Positions 1 through 8,210 of a DNA stretch of 64,000 nt are shown in pieces; position 1 is the stretch's first letter; each line of letters starts with the position of its first letter. The stretch covers positions 6,324,001-6,388,000 of the forward strand of contig NZ_CP034689.1 in the NCBI RefSeq assembly GCF_003994415.1, given 5' to 3'. Position numbers and translations under genes: made by a program. Below the pieces are notes generated by a model that saw only the letters and a program-made list of their open reading frames with translations, was not told the DNA's origin and did not search any database. This DNA is from Achromobacter spanius (lineage in GTDB: Bacteria; Pseudomonadota; Gammaproteobacteria; Burkholderiales; Burkholderiaceae_B).

Positions 1-48
1 GAAAGCGATACGAGCGAATTCCGGCGTGCCGGCAAAAACTAGGCGCAT
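1..48 (-). CDS. fmt: Methionyl-tRNA formyltransferase, N-terminal fragment
   Basis: Only the first 16 codons are inside the window. Read leftwards from the ATG at 48 they give MRLVFAGTPEFARIAF, the conserved start of methionyl-tRNA formyltransferase. That enzyme formylates initiator Met-tRNA using 10-formyl-tetrahydrofolate. The gene follows def by 32 bases on the same strand, the classic def-fmt pairing in which one enzyme adds and the other removes the N-terminal formyl group. The rest of the gene lies beyond the left edge, so its integrity cannot be judged. Confidence 0.85.
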   Translation of the reverse strand, partial: MRLVFAGTPEFARIAF

Positions 49-80
49 GGGGGTTCAGACCAAAGAATGGAAAACGGGAA

Positions 81-593
81 TCAGTCGCGCAGCGCTTCGC
101 GCTCGGCCTTCTTCAGCTTGGTCTTGATGCGGTTCTGCTTGAGGTTGGACAGGTATTCAACGAAGACCTTGCCTTCCAGGTGGTCCAGCTCGTGCTGCAC
201 GCACACGGCCAGCAGGCCGTCGGCCTCGAACTCGAAGGGTTTGCCGTCGATGTCCAGCGCCTTGCAACGGATGCGCGAGGCGCGTTCGACCTCGTCGTAG
301 ATGCCCGGCACGGACAGACAGCCTTCTTCGTAGACCTTGTGGTCGTCGCTGCGCCAGGTGATCTCGGGATTGATCAGCGTGAGCAGTTCGTTGCTGTCCT
401 CGGACACGTCGATCACAACCACGCGTTCGTGCACGTCGACCTGGGTTGCGGCCAGGCCGACACCCGGCGCGTCGTACATGGTTTCGGCCATGTCGCGCAC
501 CAGTTGACGAATGCGGTCGTCGACTTCGGCTACCGGCTTGGCCTTTTTGTGCAAGCGCGGGTCCGGGTAGCGAAGGATAGGAAGTAAAGCCAT
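81..593 (-). CDS. def: Peptide deformylase
   Basis: A 170-residue cytoplasmic metallohydrolase that removes the formyl group from nascent proteins. All three family motifs are visible: GVGLAATQ at residues 44-51, EGCLSVPG at 90-97 (Cys92 is the expected metal ligand) and the HELDH zinc/iron site at 134-138. Length matches the usual 165-175 residues. The C-terminus is Lys/Arg-rich, as in ribosome-associating deformylases. It is transcribed leftwards into fmt and lies divergent from dprA, the common fmt-def/dprA arrangement of proteobacteria. No anomalies seen. Confidence 0.97.
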   Translation of the reverse strand: MALLPILRYPDPRLHKKAKPVAEVDDRIRQLVRDMAETMYDAPGVGLAATQVDVHERVVVIDVSEDSNELLTLINPEITWRSDDHKVYEEGCLSVPGIYDEVERASRIRCKALDIDGKPFEFEADGLLAVCVQHELDHLEGKVFVEYLSNLKQNRIKTKLKKAEREALRD

Positions 594-823
594 TGAAAAG
601 GGGTCGCCAGTAATTGATGCTTGGGCAAGAGTTTAATTCATTAGAGTCTTGATTTCTAATAGTTTTCGGCTAAGTCCGGCATTGCGGGATTGCTGTGTCC
701 CCGCTTGTAGCTGGCGCCATCCTTCCGGCTTGCAGGGCCGCTTTCATCCCTGCCGCCGCGGCATGTATCGCGCCTTGCATGCGACACTTGCCCACCTCTG
801 CTTGCCTGCTATCCGCCCGCCTC
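594..823. promoter_or_regulatory. Divergent def/dprA intergenic region
   Basis: About 230 bases separate the def start from the preferred dprA start. The part near 625-665 is clearly more AT-rich than its surroundings and holds a perfect 6-bp inverted repeat, ATTAGA at 640-645 and TCTAAT at 655-660. This is the natural place for divergent promoters, but no convincing -35/-10 pair was identified. An open frame continues upstream of dprA to 695. Its sequence (Pro/Ala/Cys-rich, no family similarity) looks non-coding. Confidence 0.35.
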
Positions 824-1936
824 ATGCCGCTTACGCATACTGTTGACGAACTGTCCGCCTGGTTGCGGCTGTCCCTGGAGCCCAACGTGGGTTCCGCCAC
901 CGCCTGTACGCTGCTTAGCGCGCTGGGCCTGCCCGAACAAATCTACGCGCAGCGCGCCACCGCCCTGGCCCGCCATTTGCCCGACGCGCTGGCACGCCAA
1001 CTGGCCGCGCCCATGCCGGCCGACATGGCTGCCCTGGTGGAAGGGGGGCTGCAATGGGTGCAAGGGCCCGACCGCTACATCGTGACGCTGGCCGACCCGG
1101 CCTATCCGCAGAATCTCTTGACCATCGCCGACCCGCCCATCCTGCTGTACGTGGTGGGGAATCCCGATTACCTGCAAGGGCCGTCGCTGGCGGTCGTAGG
1201 CGCGCGCAACGCCACGCCAGGGGGCCAAGAGAACGCGCGCGCGTTCGCCCGCCATCTGGCCGCGCACGGCTGGCGCGTGGTCAGCGGCCTGGCGCTGGGC
1301 ATCGACGCCGCGGCGCACGAAGGCGCACTGGAAGCGGGCGCCGATGGCGCGGGCACGGTTGCCGTCATGGGCACCGGCATCGACCGCATCTACCCCGCGC
1401 GCCACCGCGAGCTGGCGCACCGCATCGCCGCGCAGGGCGCGCTGGTGTCTGAATTTCCCTTGGGCACGGGCGCCCTGCCGCCGCACTTTCCCAAGCGCAA
1501 CCGCATCGTGGCGGGTTTGGCGCGTGGCGTGCTGGTGGTGGAAGCCGCCAAGCAAAGCGGGTCGCTCATCACCGCGCGGCTGGCCGGTGAAAGCGGACGC
1601 GAGGTCTTCGCCATTCCCGGCTCCATCCATTCGCCCTTGTCGCGCGGCTGCCATGCCCTGATCCGCCAAGGCGCAAAGTTGGTGGAAACGGCCGCCGACA
1701 TCACCGACGAACTTGGCGGCGGCCCCACGCCCAGCGCGCGCCGCGTGGCGCCGGCCGCCCCCGCATTGCACAGCCACCCCGTGCTGGACGCGCTGGGCTT
1801 CGACCCGCTGCACCTGGACGCCATCCAGGTTCGCTCGGGGCTGGCGGTGGGCGATCTGCAAGCGCAATTGGTGGAACTGGAATTGCAGGGCCGCATCGCC
1901 CGGCTGGATGATGGGCGGTATCAGCGGCTGACGTAG
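824..1936 (+). CDS. dprA: DNA-processing protein DprA (Smf)
   Basis: A 370-residue recombination mediator that loads RecA on incoming single-stranded DNA during natural transformation. The ATG at 824 (MPLTHTVDELSAWLRL) was chosen because family proteins start near this motif; an in-frame start at 695 would add 43 residues without homology. The central Rossmann-like domain contains SGLALGIDAAAHEGAL, the GTGIDRIYPARH loop and the FPKRNRIVAGLA segment. The last ~55 residues form the winged-helix DprA_WH domain (ALGFDPLHLDAIQVRSGL). The gene is intact and divergent from def. Confidence 0.93.
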   Translation: MPLTHTVDELSAWLRLSLEPNVGSATACTLLSALGLPEQIYAQRATALARHLPDALARQLAAPMPADMAALVEGGLQWVQGPDRYIVTLADPAYPQNLLTIADPPILLYVVGNPDYLQGPSLAVVGARNATPGGQENARAFARHLAAHGWRVVSGLALGIDAAAHEGALEAGADGAGTVAVMGTGIDRIYPARHRELAHRIAAQGALVSEFPLGTGALPPHFPKRNRIVAGLARGVLVVEAAKQSGSLITARLAGESGREVFAIPGSIHSPLSRGCHALIRQGAKLVETAADITDELGGGPTPSARRVAPAAPALHSHPVLDALGFDPLHLDAIQVRSGLAVGDLQAQLVELELQGRIARLDDGRYQRLT

Positions 1937-2103
1937 GGGCCGGTGCGTGGGCTCTCAAGCCACGCACATTGCATGCGGCTCATGTACCTATCATCCGCTA
2001 TACCCATCACCCGCTTGGGCAGCGCGCGTTCCGATGGCGCTAATATTGACGATGGCGCCGCAGCCTTGCGCGCCGCGTCACCCAAATCGAACCAGGAAGA
2101 GAC

Positions 2104-3012
2104 ATGGCTTTGCCCTCCCGCGTGAAGATCGTCGAAGTGTCGCCCCGCGACGGTCTGCAGAATGAAAAGGAATTCGTGCCGACCGAGATCAAGGTCGAGC
2201 TGATCAACCGCCTGTCGGCCGCGGGCTTCCCCAACGTGGAAGCCGCGTCGTTCGTGTCGCCCAAGTGGGTGCCGCAGATGGCCGATGGCGCCGACGTCAT
2301 GGCGCGCATCGAGCGCCGCCCCGGCACGATTTATTCGGTGCTGACGCCCAACATGAAGGGCTTCGAAGGCGCGCTGGCCGCCGGCGCGGATGAAATCGTC
2401 ATCTTCGGCGCCGCCAGCGAAGCGTTCTCGCAAAAGAACATCAACTGCTCCATCGCCGAATCCATCGCCCGCTTCGAACCCGTGGTGCAAGCCGCGCGCG
2501 ACGCCGGCATCCGCGTGCGCGGCAGCATCAGTTGCGCGCTGGGCTGTCCGTACCAGGGTGAGGTTCCGGTCGAGGCCGTGGTGGACGTGGCGCAGCGCTA
2601 CCTGGCGATGCAGGTCGATGAAATCGACGTGGCCGACACCATCGGCGTGGGCACGCCGCAGCGCGTGCGCGACGTGATGGAGGCAGTCACCCGCGTGGTT
2701 GACCCGGCGCGCGTGTCCGGCCACTTCCACGACACCTACGGCCAGGCGCTGGCCAACATCCTGGCGGCACTGGAAACCGACATTTCCATCTTCCATACCT
2801 CGGTCGCCGGCCTGGGCGGCTGCCCCTACGCCAAGGGCGCCACCGGCAACGTCGCCACCGAAGACGTGCTGTACATGCTGCGCGGCCTGGACATCGACAC
2901 GGGCGTGGACTTCGACGCCGTGGTCGATATCGGCCAATGGATGTCGGCCCACCTGAACCGCAAGGGTTCCAGCCGCGCGGGCAATGCCATCGCGGCCAAA
3001 CGGGCCGCATGA
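2104..3012 (+). CDS. mvaB: Hydroxymethylglutaryl-CoA lyase
   Basis: A 302-residue TIM-barrel lyase that splits HMG-CoA into acetyl-CoA and acetoacetate, the last step of leucine degradation. The N-terminal SPRDGLQNE motif carries the catalytic Arg (about residue 15), SGHFHDTYGQ supplies metal-binding His residues, and GLGGCPYAKGATGN is the conserved cysteine loop. The start has a good ribosome site (AGGAAGAG, four bases before the ATG). Length is typical. The stop overlaps the start of the next gene (ATGA), so the two are probably translationally coupled. No acyl-CoA carboxylase genes are adjacent. Confidence 0.95.
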   Translation: MALPSRVKIVEVSPRDGLQNEKEFVPTEIKVELINRLSAAGFPNVEAASFVSPKWVPQMADGADVMARIERRPGTIYSVLTPNMKGFEGALAAGADEIVIFGAASEAFSQKNINCSIAESIARFEPVVQAARDAGIRVRGSISCALGCPYQGEVPVEAVVDVAQRYLAMQVDEIDVADTIGVGTPQRVRDVMEAVTRVVDPARVSGHFHDTYGQALANILAALETDISIFHTSVAGLGGCPYAKGATGNVATEDVLYMLRGLDIDTGVDFDAVVDIGQWMSAHLNRKGSSRAGNAIAAKRAA

Positions 3013-3482
3013 GCCAGTCCGGCCCTGCCCCGTCTTTGGAAGATCGCGCGGCCTTGCTGCGCGAAATCGGCCCCCTGCCCCTGTCGGGGCAGGCGTGGCC
3101 GGATTGGGTGCGGATCCTGGCCTGGGTCGTCCTGGCCGTGTTGGGCGTACAGGTGGTCACCACCGCCATCCGCGCGCCCGCGCAGCCCTTTGACACCTTG
3201 CTGGCCGTCGTGGTGGTGCTGTGCTTTGTGGGGCTGTTGTTCGTGTCCTGGCACATGCAGGTGTCCATCACCACCATCGACGAGCGCGGGCTGCGTCAGT
3301 CTTGGTTCACACGCCGCGAAGTCGCGTGGGAAGACGTGCGCTACGCCCGCTTCGTGCCAATGCTGTTCTCAAAACGGCTGGTGATCTTCACGCACCGGGG
3401 CCGGCCTGTGATTCTTCAGGGCGGCACCCGGGAACTGCGCGCGGCTTTCGTGAAGATCGCGCAGTTGTACCGGCAGGGGTGA
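3009..3482 (+). CDS. Small membrane protein with PH-like domain, function unknown
   Basis: A 157-residue protein starting at the ATG that overlaps the HMG-CoA lyase stop. Two hydrophobic helices (about residues 34-55 and 64-85) are followed by a soluble C-terminal part (VSITTIDERGLRQSWFTRREVAWEDVR...), whose pattern resembles bacterial PH-like domains found behind two membrane helices. It probably sits in the inner membrane with the PH-like part in the cytoplasm. Co-transcription with the lyase is implied by the 4-base overlap, but no functional link is evident. No specific function can be assigned. Confidence 0.75.
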   Translation: MSQSGPAPSLEDRAALLREIGPLPLSGQAWPDWVRILAWVVLAVLGVQVVTTAIRAPAQPFDTLLAVVVVLCFVGLLFVSWHMQVSITTIDERGLRQSWFTRREVAWEDVRYARFVPMLFSKRLVIFTHRGRPVILQGGTRELRAAFVKIAQLYRQG

Positions 3483-3518
3483 CCGGGGCGCCTGCTTGCC
3501 GTCAGGGCAATCGAACGA

Positions 3519-4535
3519 TCAACGGATCGGCAGCGCGTACATCAAACCGCCCTGCGTCCACTGCGCATTCAGGCCGCGCTTGATCTTCAAGGGGCTGCCT
3601 TCGCCCACATTGCGCTCAAAGCTTTCGCCGTAATTGCCCACTTGCTTGACGATGTTGTAGGCCCACTTTTCATCCAGGCCCAGGTTGGCGCCGCTGCCGG
3701 GCGTTACGCCCAGAATGCGCCTGATATTGGGATTGGCGCTTTTCAGTTGCTCGTCCACGTTCTTGGACGTTACGCCGTATTCCTCGGCTTCAATCATGGC
3801 CGATAGCGACCAGCGCACGATGTTCAGCCATTTATCGTCGCCTTGTCGCACGAAGGGGCCCAGCGGCTCTTTCGAGATGATCTCGGGCAACACCAGGTAA
3901 TCGTCGGGATTTTGCAGCTTGGAAATACGGATCGAGGCCAACCCCGACGCATCGGTCGAGAACACATCGCAACGGCCCGTGGCAAAAGCGTTGACCACTT
4001 CGTTGAACGTTTCGATCACCACCGGCTTGTACGTCACGTTGTTGGCGCGCGCCCAATCGGCCAGCGTGTTTTCGTTGGACGTGCCCGTTTGCAGGCAGAT
4101 GGTGGCGCCGCTGATTTCCTTGGCGCTTTTCACGCCCAGCGACTTCGGCACCAGAAAGCCCTGGCCGTCGTAGAAGTTGATGCCGGCGTGAATGATGCCC
4201 AATGCGGTATCGCGCTGTTGCGTCACGGTGGTGTTGCGCGTCAGCACATCCACTTCGCCCGATTGCAGCGCGGTGAAACGCTGCTGCGAATTCAAGGGCA
4301 CCACCTTGATCTTGTTGGCGTCGCCGAAGACCGCCGCGGCAATGGCGCGGCAAACGTCCACGTCCAGCCCCTGCCATTTGCCTTGCGCATCGGGCGCCGA
4401 AAAGCCGGCGAAGCCCGTGGTGGTGCCGCAGGCCACGGCGCCGCGCTCGCGCACCACGTCCAATGTTGCCGCCTGCGCACCTTGCGCCGCCGCCATCAAG
4501 AGCGCCGCGCCCACCAACCCTTTTGCAATGTTCAT
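3519..4535 (-). CDS. General L-amino-acid ABC transporter substrate-binding protein (AapJ/BztA-like)
   Basis: A 338-residue periplasmic binding protein. Residues 1-22 form a signal peptide ending AAQGAQA. The mature chain starts TLDVVRERGAVACG and continues with GLDVDVCRAIAAAVFGD and LTRNTTVTQQRDT, motifs of family-3 solute-binding proteins of the AapJ/BztA group (broad L-amino-acid uptake). A good Shine-Dalgarno (AGGAAC) precedes the ATG. No permease or ATPase genes are next to it, so it is an orphan that must pair with a transporter encoded elsewhere. Substrate is inferred from family only. Confidence 0.88.
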   Translation of the reverse strand: MNIAKGLVGAALLMAAAQGAQAATLDVVRERGAVACGTTTGFAGFSAPDAQGKWQGLDVDVCRAIAAAVFGDANKIKVVPLNSQQRFTALQSGEVDVLTRNTTVTQQRDTALGIIHAGINFYDGQGFLVPKSLGVKSAKEISGATICLQTGTSNENTLADWARANNVTYKPVVIETFNEVVNAFATGRCDVFSTDASGLASIRISKLQNPDDYLVLPEIISKEPLGPFVRQGDDKWLNIVRWSLSAMIEAEEYGVTSKNVDEQLKSANPNIRRILGVTPGSGANLGLDEKWAYNIVKQVGNYGESFERNVGEGSPLKIKRGLNAQWTQGGLMYALPIR

Positions 4536-4595
4536 GACCTGGTTCCTGTGTTACTGGGCGCGGGGACGCGCCAAGGCAAGAAGCTTATAGACATG

Positions 4596-4623
4596 AAGCG
4601 CTCGCGCCAAATAACAAGCGCTT
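4596..4623. promoter_or_regulatory. Paired AAGCGCT sites upstream of the amino-acid binding protein
   Basis: AAGCGCT occurs at 4596-4602 and again at 4616-4623 (AAGCGCTT). Starts are 20 bases apart, about two helical turns, and each core AGCGCT is itself palindromic. They lie 61-88 bases upstream of the start codon of the leftward gene, near a candidate -10 (TATAAG read on the minus strand, at about 4584-4589). This spacing suits a dimeric regulator, but the identity of any regulator is unknown. Confidence 0.35.
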
Positions 4624-4685
4624 ATTAAGGTATGTGCGCGGCGGCCCGCAAGCGAGTGCCGCTTTGCCGCGATGCGGTTATGCCG

Positions 4686-5927
4686 TCACGCCGCCAGCGA
4701 AATCGACACGGGCTCGTTGGCTTGGCAGGCATCCAGCGCGCGGCCCAGGCGCACCATGCCCTGGGCGATCTGGCTTTCGTTCATGGTGGCGAACGACATG
4801 CGCATGGCAAACAGGTCGGCCTGTTCGACGTTGGCGTAGAACGCCTTGCCGGGCACATAGACCACTTCATGCTCGATGGCGTAGGGCAGCAGGCGTGTCG
4901 CGTCCACATCGCCTGTCAGGCGCGCCCAGAAGAACATGCCGCCTTCGGGTTTGCTGAAGCTGACGCGGCCGTCCAGTTCGCGCGCCAAGGCCTCAGCCAT
5001 GGCGTCGCAGCGCAAGCCATAGGCGGCGCGGATGCGCGGCACATGTTCGTCGTAGCGGCCGTTGGCCAGGTACTGCGCCACCACTTCCTGGATCCAGGCG
5101 GATGACGCCATGTCGTCGGCCGCCTTGGCGCTGACGCAGCGGCGGCGGATTTCGGGCGGGGCGATCAGCCAGCCGATGCGCAGCGCCGGCGCCATGGTCT
5201 TGGACATGCTGGCCAGGTACACGGCCCAGTGGCGGGCTTCGCCCTCGGCCAGGGCGGCGATGGGCGGCACCGCTTCGCCGGCAAAACGCAGTTCGCTGTA
5301 GGGGTCGTCTTCCACGATCAGGAAGCGGTGCTTGACGGCCAGTTCCAGCAAGCGCAGGCGGCGCTGTCGCGAGATCGTGGCGCCGCAAGGGTTCGAGAAC
5401 GACGCCACCACGCAGACCATCTTGGGTTTGACGCGCGCGGCCAGTTCGTCCAGCGCATCCACGTCGATGCCATCCGGGCCGGACGCAACCGTATGCACCG
5501 TGGCGCCGGTGTAGCGCAAAGCCTGCACGGAATTGGGGAACGCGGGCGATTCAATGATGGCGTGGTCGCCAGGTTGCAGCATCACCCGGGTCAGCAGCGC
5601 CAGGGCCTGCTGCGAGCCGCCGGTCACGACCAATTCGGTATCGGCGTTGCAATGCAGGCCGCGCGCGGCGGACAGGCGGGCCAGTTCGTTGCGCAGGCTG
5701 GCCTGGCCGTCAATGTTGGAATACTGCAGGCACGCGCCCAGGCGCGACATGACCTGGGTGGACGCGACCGACAGACCCTCGACGTCGAACAGTTCTTGCG
5801 CGGGGTAGCCGCCAGCCAGCGAAATCGTGCCCGGCCGCAAGGCATACGGCATGAGCGATCGAATGGGAGATGCGGGGGGATTCAGGAACGGCGTGGCAAA
5901 GGCGTATTCTGGCGCTGCGCTGGACAT
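4686..5927 (-). CDS. PLP-dependent aminotransferase, class I (LysN/2-aminoadipate type)
   Basis: A fold-type I aminotransferase of about 413 residues. It shows the substrate-side motif ISLAGGYPAQELF, the PLP-binding VTGGSQQALALL and FSNPCGATIS segments, and the Schiff-base Lys in YLASMSKTMAPALRIGW. It resembles the catalytic half of MocR regulators but has no GntR helix-turn-helix. The start is uncertain: ATG at 5927 gives MSSAAPEYAF, whereas ATG at 5987 or TTG at 6008 would add a Pro-rich extension; none has a clear ribosome site. Substrate is unknown, with 2-aminoadipate or aromatic amino acids typical of the family. Confidence 0.85.
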   Translation of the reverse strand: MSSAAPEYAFATPFLNPPASPIRSLMPYALRPGTISLAGGYPAQELFDVEGLSVASTQVMSRLGACLQYSNIDGQASLRNELARLSAARGLHCNADTELVVTGGSQQALALLTRVMLQPGDHAIIESPAFPNSVQALRYTGATVHTVASGPDGIDVDALDELAARVKPKMVCVVASFSNPCGATISRQRRLRLLELAVKHRFLIVEDDPYSELRFAGEAVPPIAALAEGEARHWAVYLASMSKTMAPALRIGWLIAPPEIRRRCVSAKAADDMASSAWIQEVVAQYLANGRYDEHVPRIRAAYGLRCDAMAEALARELDGRVSFSKPEGGMFFWARLTGDVDATRLLPYAIEHEVVYVPGKAFYANVEQADLFAMRMSFATMNESQIAQGMVRLGRALDACQANEPVSISLAA

Positions 5928-6127
5928 GGCGGGGAGACTGGGAAGGGGAAGAACCGTGTCGCCTGCTGGGGCGGCGCCGGAGGGCATAGAACATTGAAAT
6001 ATAAACAAATCTCTGCAAATTCTAAGCCTGCCGATTACGCAGGGTCAACGACGGCCGCACGCGGTGTGGCGAAACCGTCCCGCACAGTCCTACACTATGG
6101 GACATCCTGTTCCTGCAAGAGAGCTGC

Positions 6128-6847
6128 ATGACCGTCGTAGACACCATGGCCGGGCGCCTCGCCCACATCCGCCAACGCATTGCCGATGCCTGCGCGCGCG
6201 CCGGGCGCAGCCCGGACAGCGTGGTGCTGCTGCCCGTCAGCAAAACCTTCGAGGTGGACGCGATCCGCGAAGCCATGGCGCTGGGCCTGACCCGCTTCGG
6301 CGAAAACAAGACCCAGGAAATCCGGCAGAAGGCGGCCGCGCTGGCCGGGCAAGGCCTGCAATGGGTGCTGATCGGCCATTTGCAGACCAACAAGGCCAAG
6401 GACGCCGCGCGCGACGCCACCGAAGTGCAGTCGCTGGACCGCGCCGACCTGGCCGAAGCCCTGCACCGTCGCCTTCTCAATGAGGGCCGCACCCTGGACG
6501 TGCTGATCCAGGTAAAGACGTCGACCGAACCCAGCAAGTTCGGCATGGCGCCCGAGGACGTATCCGCGTTCCTGCGCCGCATTGCGGCGGAATTTCCCAC
6601 CTTGCGCGTGCAAGGCCTGATGACGCTGGCGGTGAACTCGCCCGACCCGGAACAAGTGCGGGCCTGCTTTCGCGCCCTGCGCGAGCTGCGCGACAGCCTG
6701 CGCGCCGAGCATATCGACGGCGTTTCGCTGGAGCGCCTGTCGATGGGCATGAGCGGCGACTTCGAACTCGCCATCGAGGAAGGCTCGACTGAAGTGCGTA
6801 TCGGCACCGCGATTTTCGGCGCCCGCACTTACCCCGATCCCCAGTAA
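6128..6847 (+). CDS. yggS: YggS/PROSC family pyridoxal-phosphate homeostasis protein
   Basis: A 239-residue single-domain PLP barrel protein that buffers free pyridoxal phosphate and affects amino-acid and keto-acid balance. The PLP-binding Lys lies in PVSKTF (Lys39), followed by RFGENKTQEI, WVLIGHLQTNK and the C-terminal phosphate-binding run LSMGMSGDFELAIEEGST. A ribosome site (AAGAGAG) precedes the ATG. It is often linked to proC or pilT in other bacteria; here it stands alone, followed by its own terminator. No abnormalities. Confidence 0.94.
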   Translation: MTVVDTMAGRLAHIRQRIADACARAGRSPDSVVLLPVSKTFEVDAIREAMALGLTRFGENKTQEIRQKAAALAGQGLQWVLIGHLQTNKAKDAARDATEVQSLDRADLAEALHRRLLNEGRTLDVLIQVKTSTEPSKFGMAPEDVSAFLRRIAAEFPTLRVQGLMTLAVNSPDPEQVRACFRALRELRDSLRAEHIDGVSLERLSMGMSGDFELAIEEGSTEVRIGTAIFGARTYPDPQ

Positions 6848-6872
6848 GCGGACAGCTGCATGCGGGAAAACA

Positions 6873-6895
6873 GGGGGCCAGCCGGCCCCCTTTTC
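6873..6895 (+). terminator. Rho-independent terminator after yggS
   Basis: GGGGGCC (6873-6879) pairs with GGCCCCC (6884-6890) around a 4-base loop and is followed directly by TTTT. It lies 26 bases after the yggS stop. Confidence 0.75.
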
Positions 6896-7008
6896 GCGTC
6901 GAACGCGAGCATAATAGCGGCGCAAAAATAGCGGCGCAGACTGACGGCGCAGAACAGAAAAGCGCCCGCGTCGCGCTCAATCTTTGATCCCGCACGAGGA
7001 GACACCCC

Positions 7009-7977
7009 ATGCACAATCCCGCACGGCGCCTGTTGGCGCTGGCCGCCCTGTCGCTGGCCGCCGCCACGGCTTCCGCCCAATCCTGGCCCACCCAGCCGAT
7101 CCGCTGGATCGTGCCGTATCCGGCAGGTGGCGGCACCGACGTGGTTGCCCGCACGGTCGCCAGCAGCCTGGAAAAGACGCTGGGCCAGACCATCGTGGTG
7201 GAAAACCGCCCCGGCGCGGCCACGATCATCGGCGCCACCGCCATCGCGCAGGCCGAACCTAACGGCTATATGGTCGGCACGGCCGATTCGGGCACGCTGG
7301 CGTTCAATTCGTCGCTGTACGCAAAGCTGTCCTACGATCCGGCCAAGTTCACCTACATCGGCGGTATTGCCAAGTTCCCGCTGCTGCTGGCCGTGAACGT
7401 CAATTCGCCGTACAAGACGGTGGCCGACGTGCTGGCCGCCGCCAAGAAAGAGCCGGGCAAGCTGAGCGCGGCATCGGCCGGCGCGGGCTCGCCGCACCAT
7501 CTGGCGCTTGAGCTTTTCAAGCAGCGCACCGGCGCGGACCTGCTGCACGTGCCTTACAAGGGCGCGGCGCCCGCCATCCAGGATCTTCTGGGCGGACAGG
7601 TGGATGTGATGTTCATCGATCTGGCTTCGGGCTTGCCAAACGTCAAGGCCGGCAAGCTGCGCGTCCTGGCCGCCGCCACGCCGGAACGCCTGTCGGTGCT
7701 GCCCGACACGCCGACGATGGCAGAACAAGGCGTTGCCAATTTCACGGCCTACGCCTGGCAAGGCCTGGTCGGCCCCGCCGGCTTGCCGGAAGCGGTGGTG
7801 AAGAAGCTGTCAGCCGACCTGGACGCCACGCTGAAAAGCGACGCCGTGTCCAAGAAGATGCTGGACATGGGCGTGATCCCGATGCCGATGTCCGCGCAAG
7901 ACTTCAAGGCCTACGCCGAACAAGAGCGCAGCACTTGGGCAGACGTGATCAAGAAGGCGAACATCAAGCTGGAGTAA
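7009..7977 (+). CDS. Tripartite tricarboxylate transporter (Bug family) substrate-binding protein
   Basis: A 322-residue periplasmic binding protein. A signal peptide of about 23 residues ends in ATASA, followed by SWPTQPIRWIVPYPAGGGTDV, the hallmark start of Bug/TctC proteins. Further markers are VVENRPGAATIIG and VPYKGAAPAIQDLLGGQVDVMF. The ATG has a strong ribosome site (GAGGAG). Bug proteins capture carboxylates or related small ligands for TctAB permeases and are massively expanded in Bordetella and Achromobacter. No tctA or tctB gene is adjacent, so this one is an orphan of unknown ligand. Confidence 0.93.
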   Translation: MHNPARRLLALAALSLAAATASAQSWPTQPIRWIVPYPAGGGTDVVARTVASSLEKTLGQTIVVENRPGAATIIGATAIAQAEPNGYMVGTADSGTLAFNSSLYAKLSYDPAKFTYIGGIAKFPLLLAVNVNSPYKTVADVLAAAKKEPGKLSAASAGAGSPHHLALELFKQRTGADLLHVPYKGAAPAIQDLLGGQVDVMFIDLASGLPNVKAGKLRVLAAATPERLSVLPDTPTMAEQGVANFTAYAWQGLVGPAGLPEAVVKKLSADLDATLKSDAVSKKMLDMGVIPMPMSAQDFKAYAEQERSTWADVIKKANIKLE

Positions 7978-7991
7978 TCCGGCCAGCCATT

Positions 7992-8033
7992 AAAAAACCC
8001 GCGTTCAGCTTGGGCTGAACGCGGGTTTTTTTT
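7992..8033 (+). terminator. Strong rho-independent terminator after the Bug protein gene
   Basis: AAAACCCGCGTTCAGC pairs perfectly with GCTGAACGCGGGTTTT around a 4-base loop. It is flanked by an A run on the left and a T run on the right, so it could also work for leftward transcription. Confidence 0.92.
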
Positions 8034-8065
8034 GTTGCTGTCGGGAAGTTGCCTGGTACCGCGAA

Positions 8066-8130
8066 GATGGGTTCCGCGCGATTCGCGATTCGGTCCTTCT
8101 GACCAAGCTCTCGCGCTTCACCCATCCTAC
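8066..8130 (-). repeat. 65-bp GATGGGT/ACCCATC dispersed repeat, copy A
   Basis: Reads GATGGGTTCCGCGCG at its left end and CGCGCTTCACCCATCCTAC at its right end, i.e. the element in minus orientation. Terminal GATGGGT and ACCCATC are inverted repeats. Copy B follows 15 bases later in the opposite orientation. Both lie between two convergent genes. Confidence 0.85.
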
Positions 8131-8145
8131 ATAAGACGACCATCC

Positions 8146-8210
8146 GTAGGATGGGTGAAGCGCGCACCACCGTCGAGAAAAGCCCAAGTCAATTTCGCGC
8201 GTAACCCATC
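8146..8210 (+). repeat. 65-bp dispersed repeat, copy B
   Basis: Begins GTAGGATGGGTGAAGCGCG and ends TTTCGCGCGTAACCCATC. Same length as copy A and in opposite orientation. Its last two bases are part of the TGA stop codon (8211-8209 on the minus strand) of the large oxidoreductase gene, so the element abuts and helps form that stop. Confidence 0.85.

Noticed and set aside
695..823. N-terminal extension of DprA by 43 residues
   Set aside because: The extra part has no homology and is Cys/Pro/Ala-rich. The family start corresponds to the ATG at 824.
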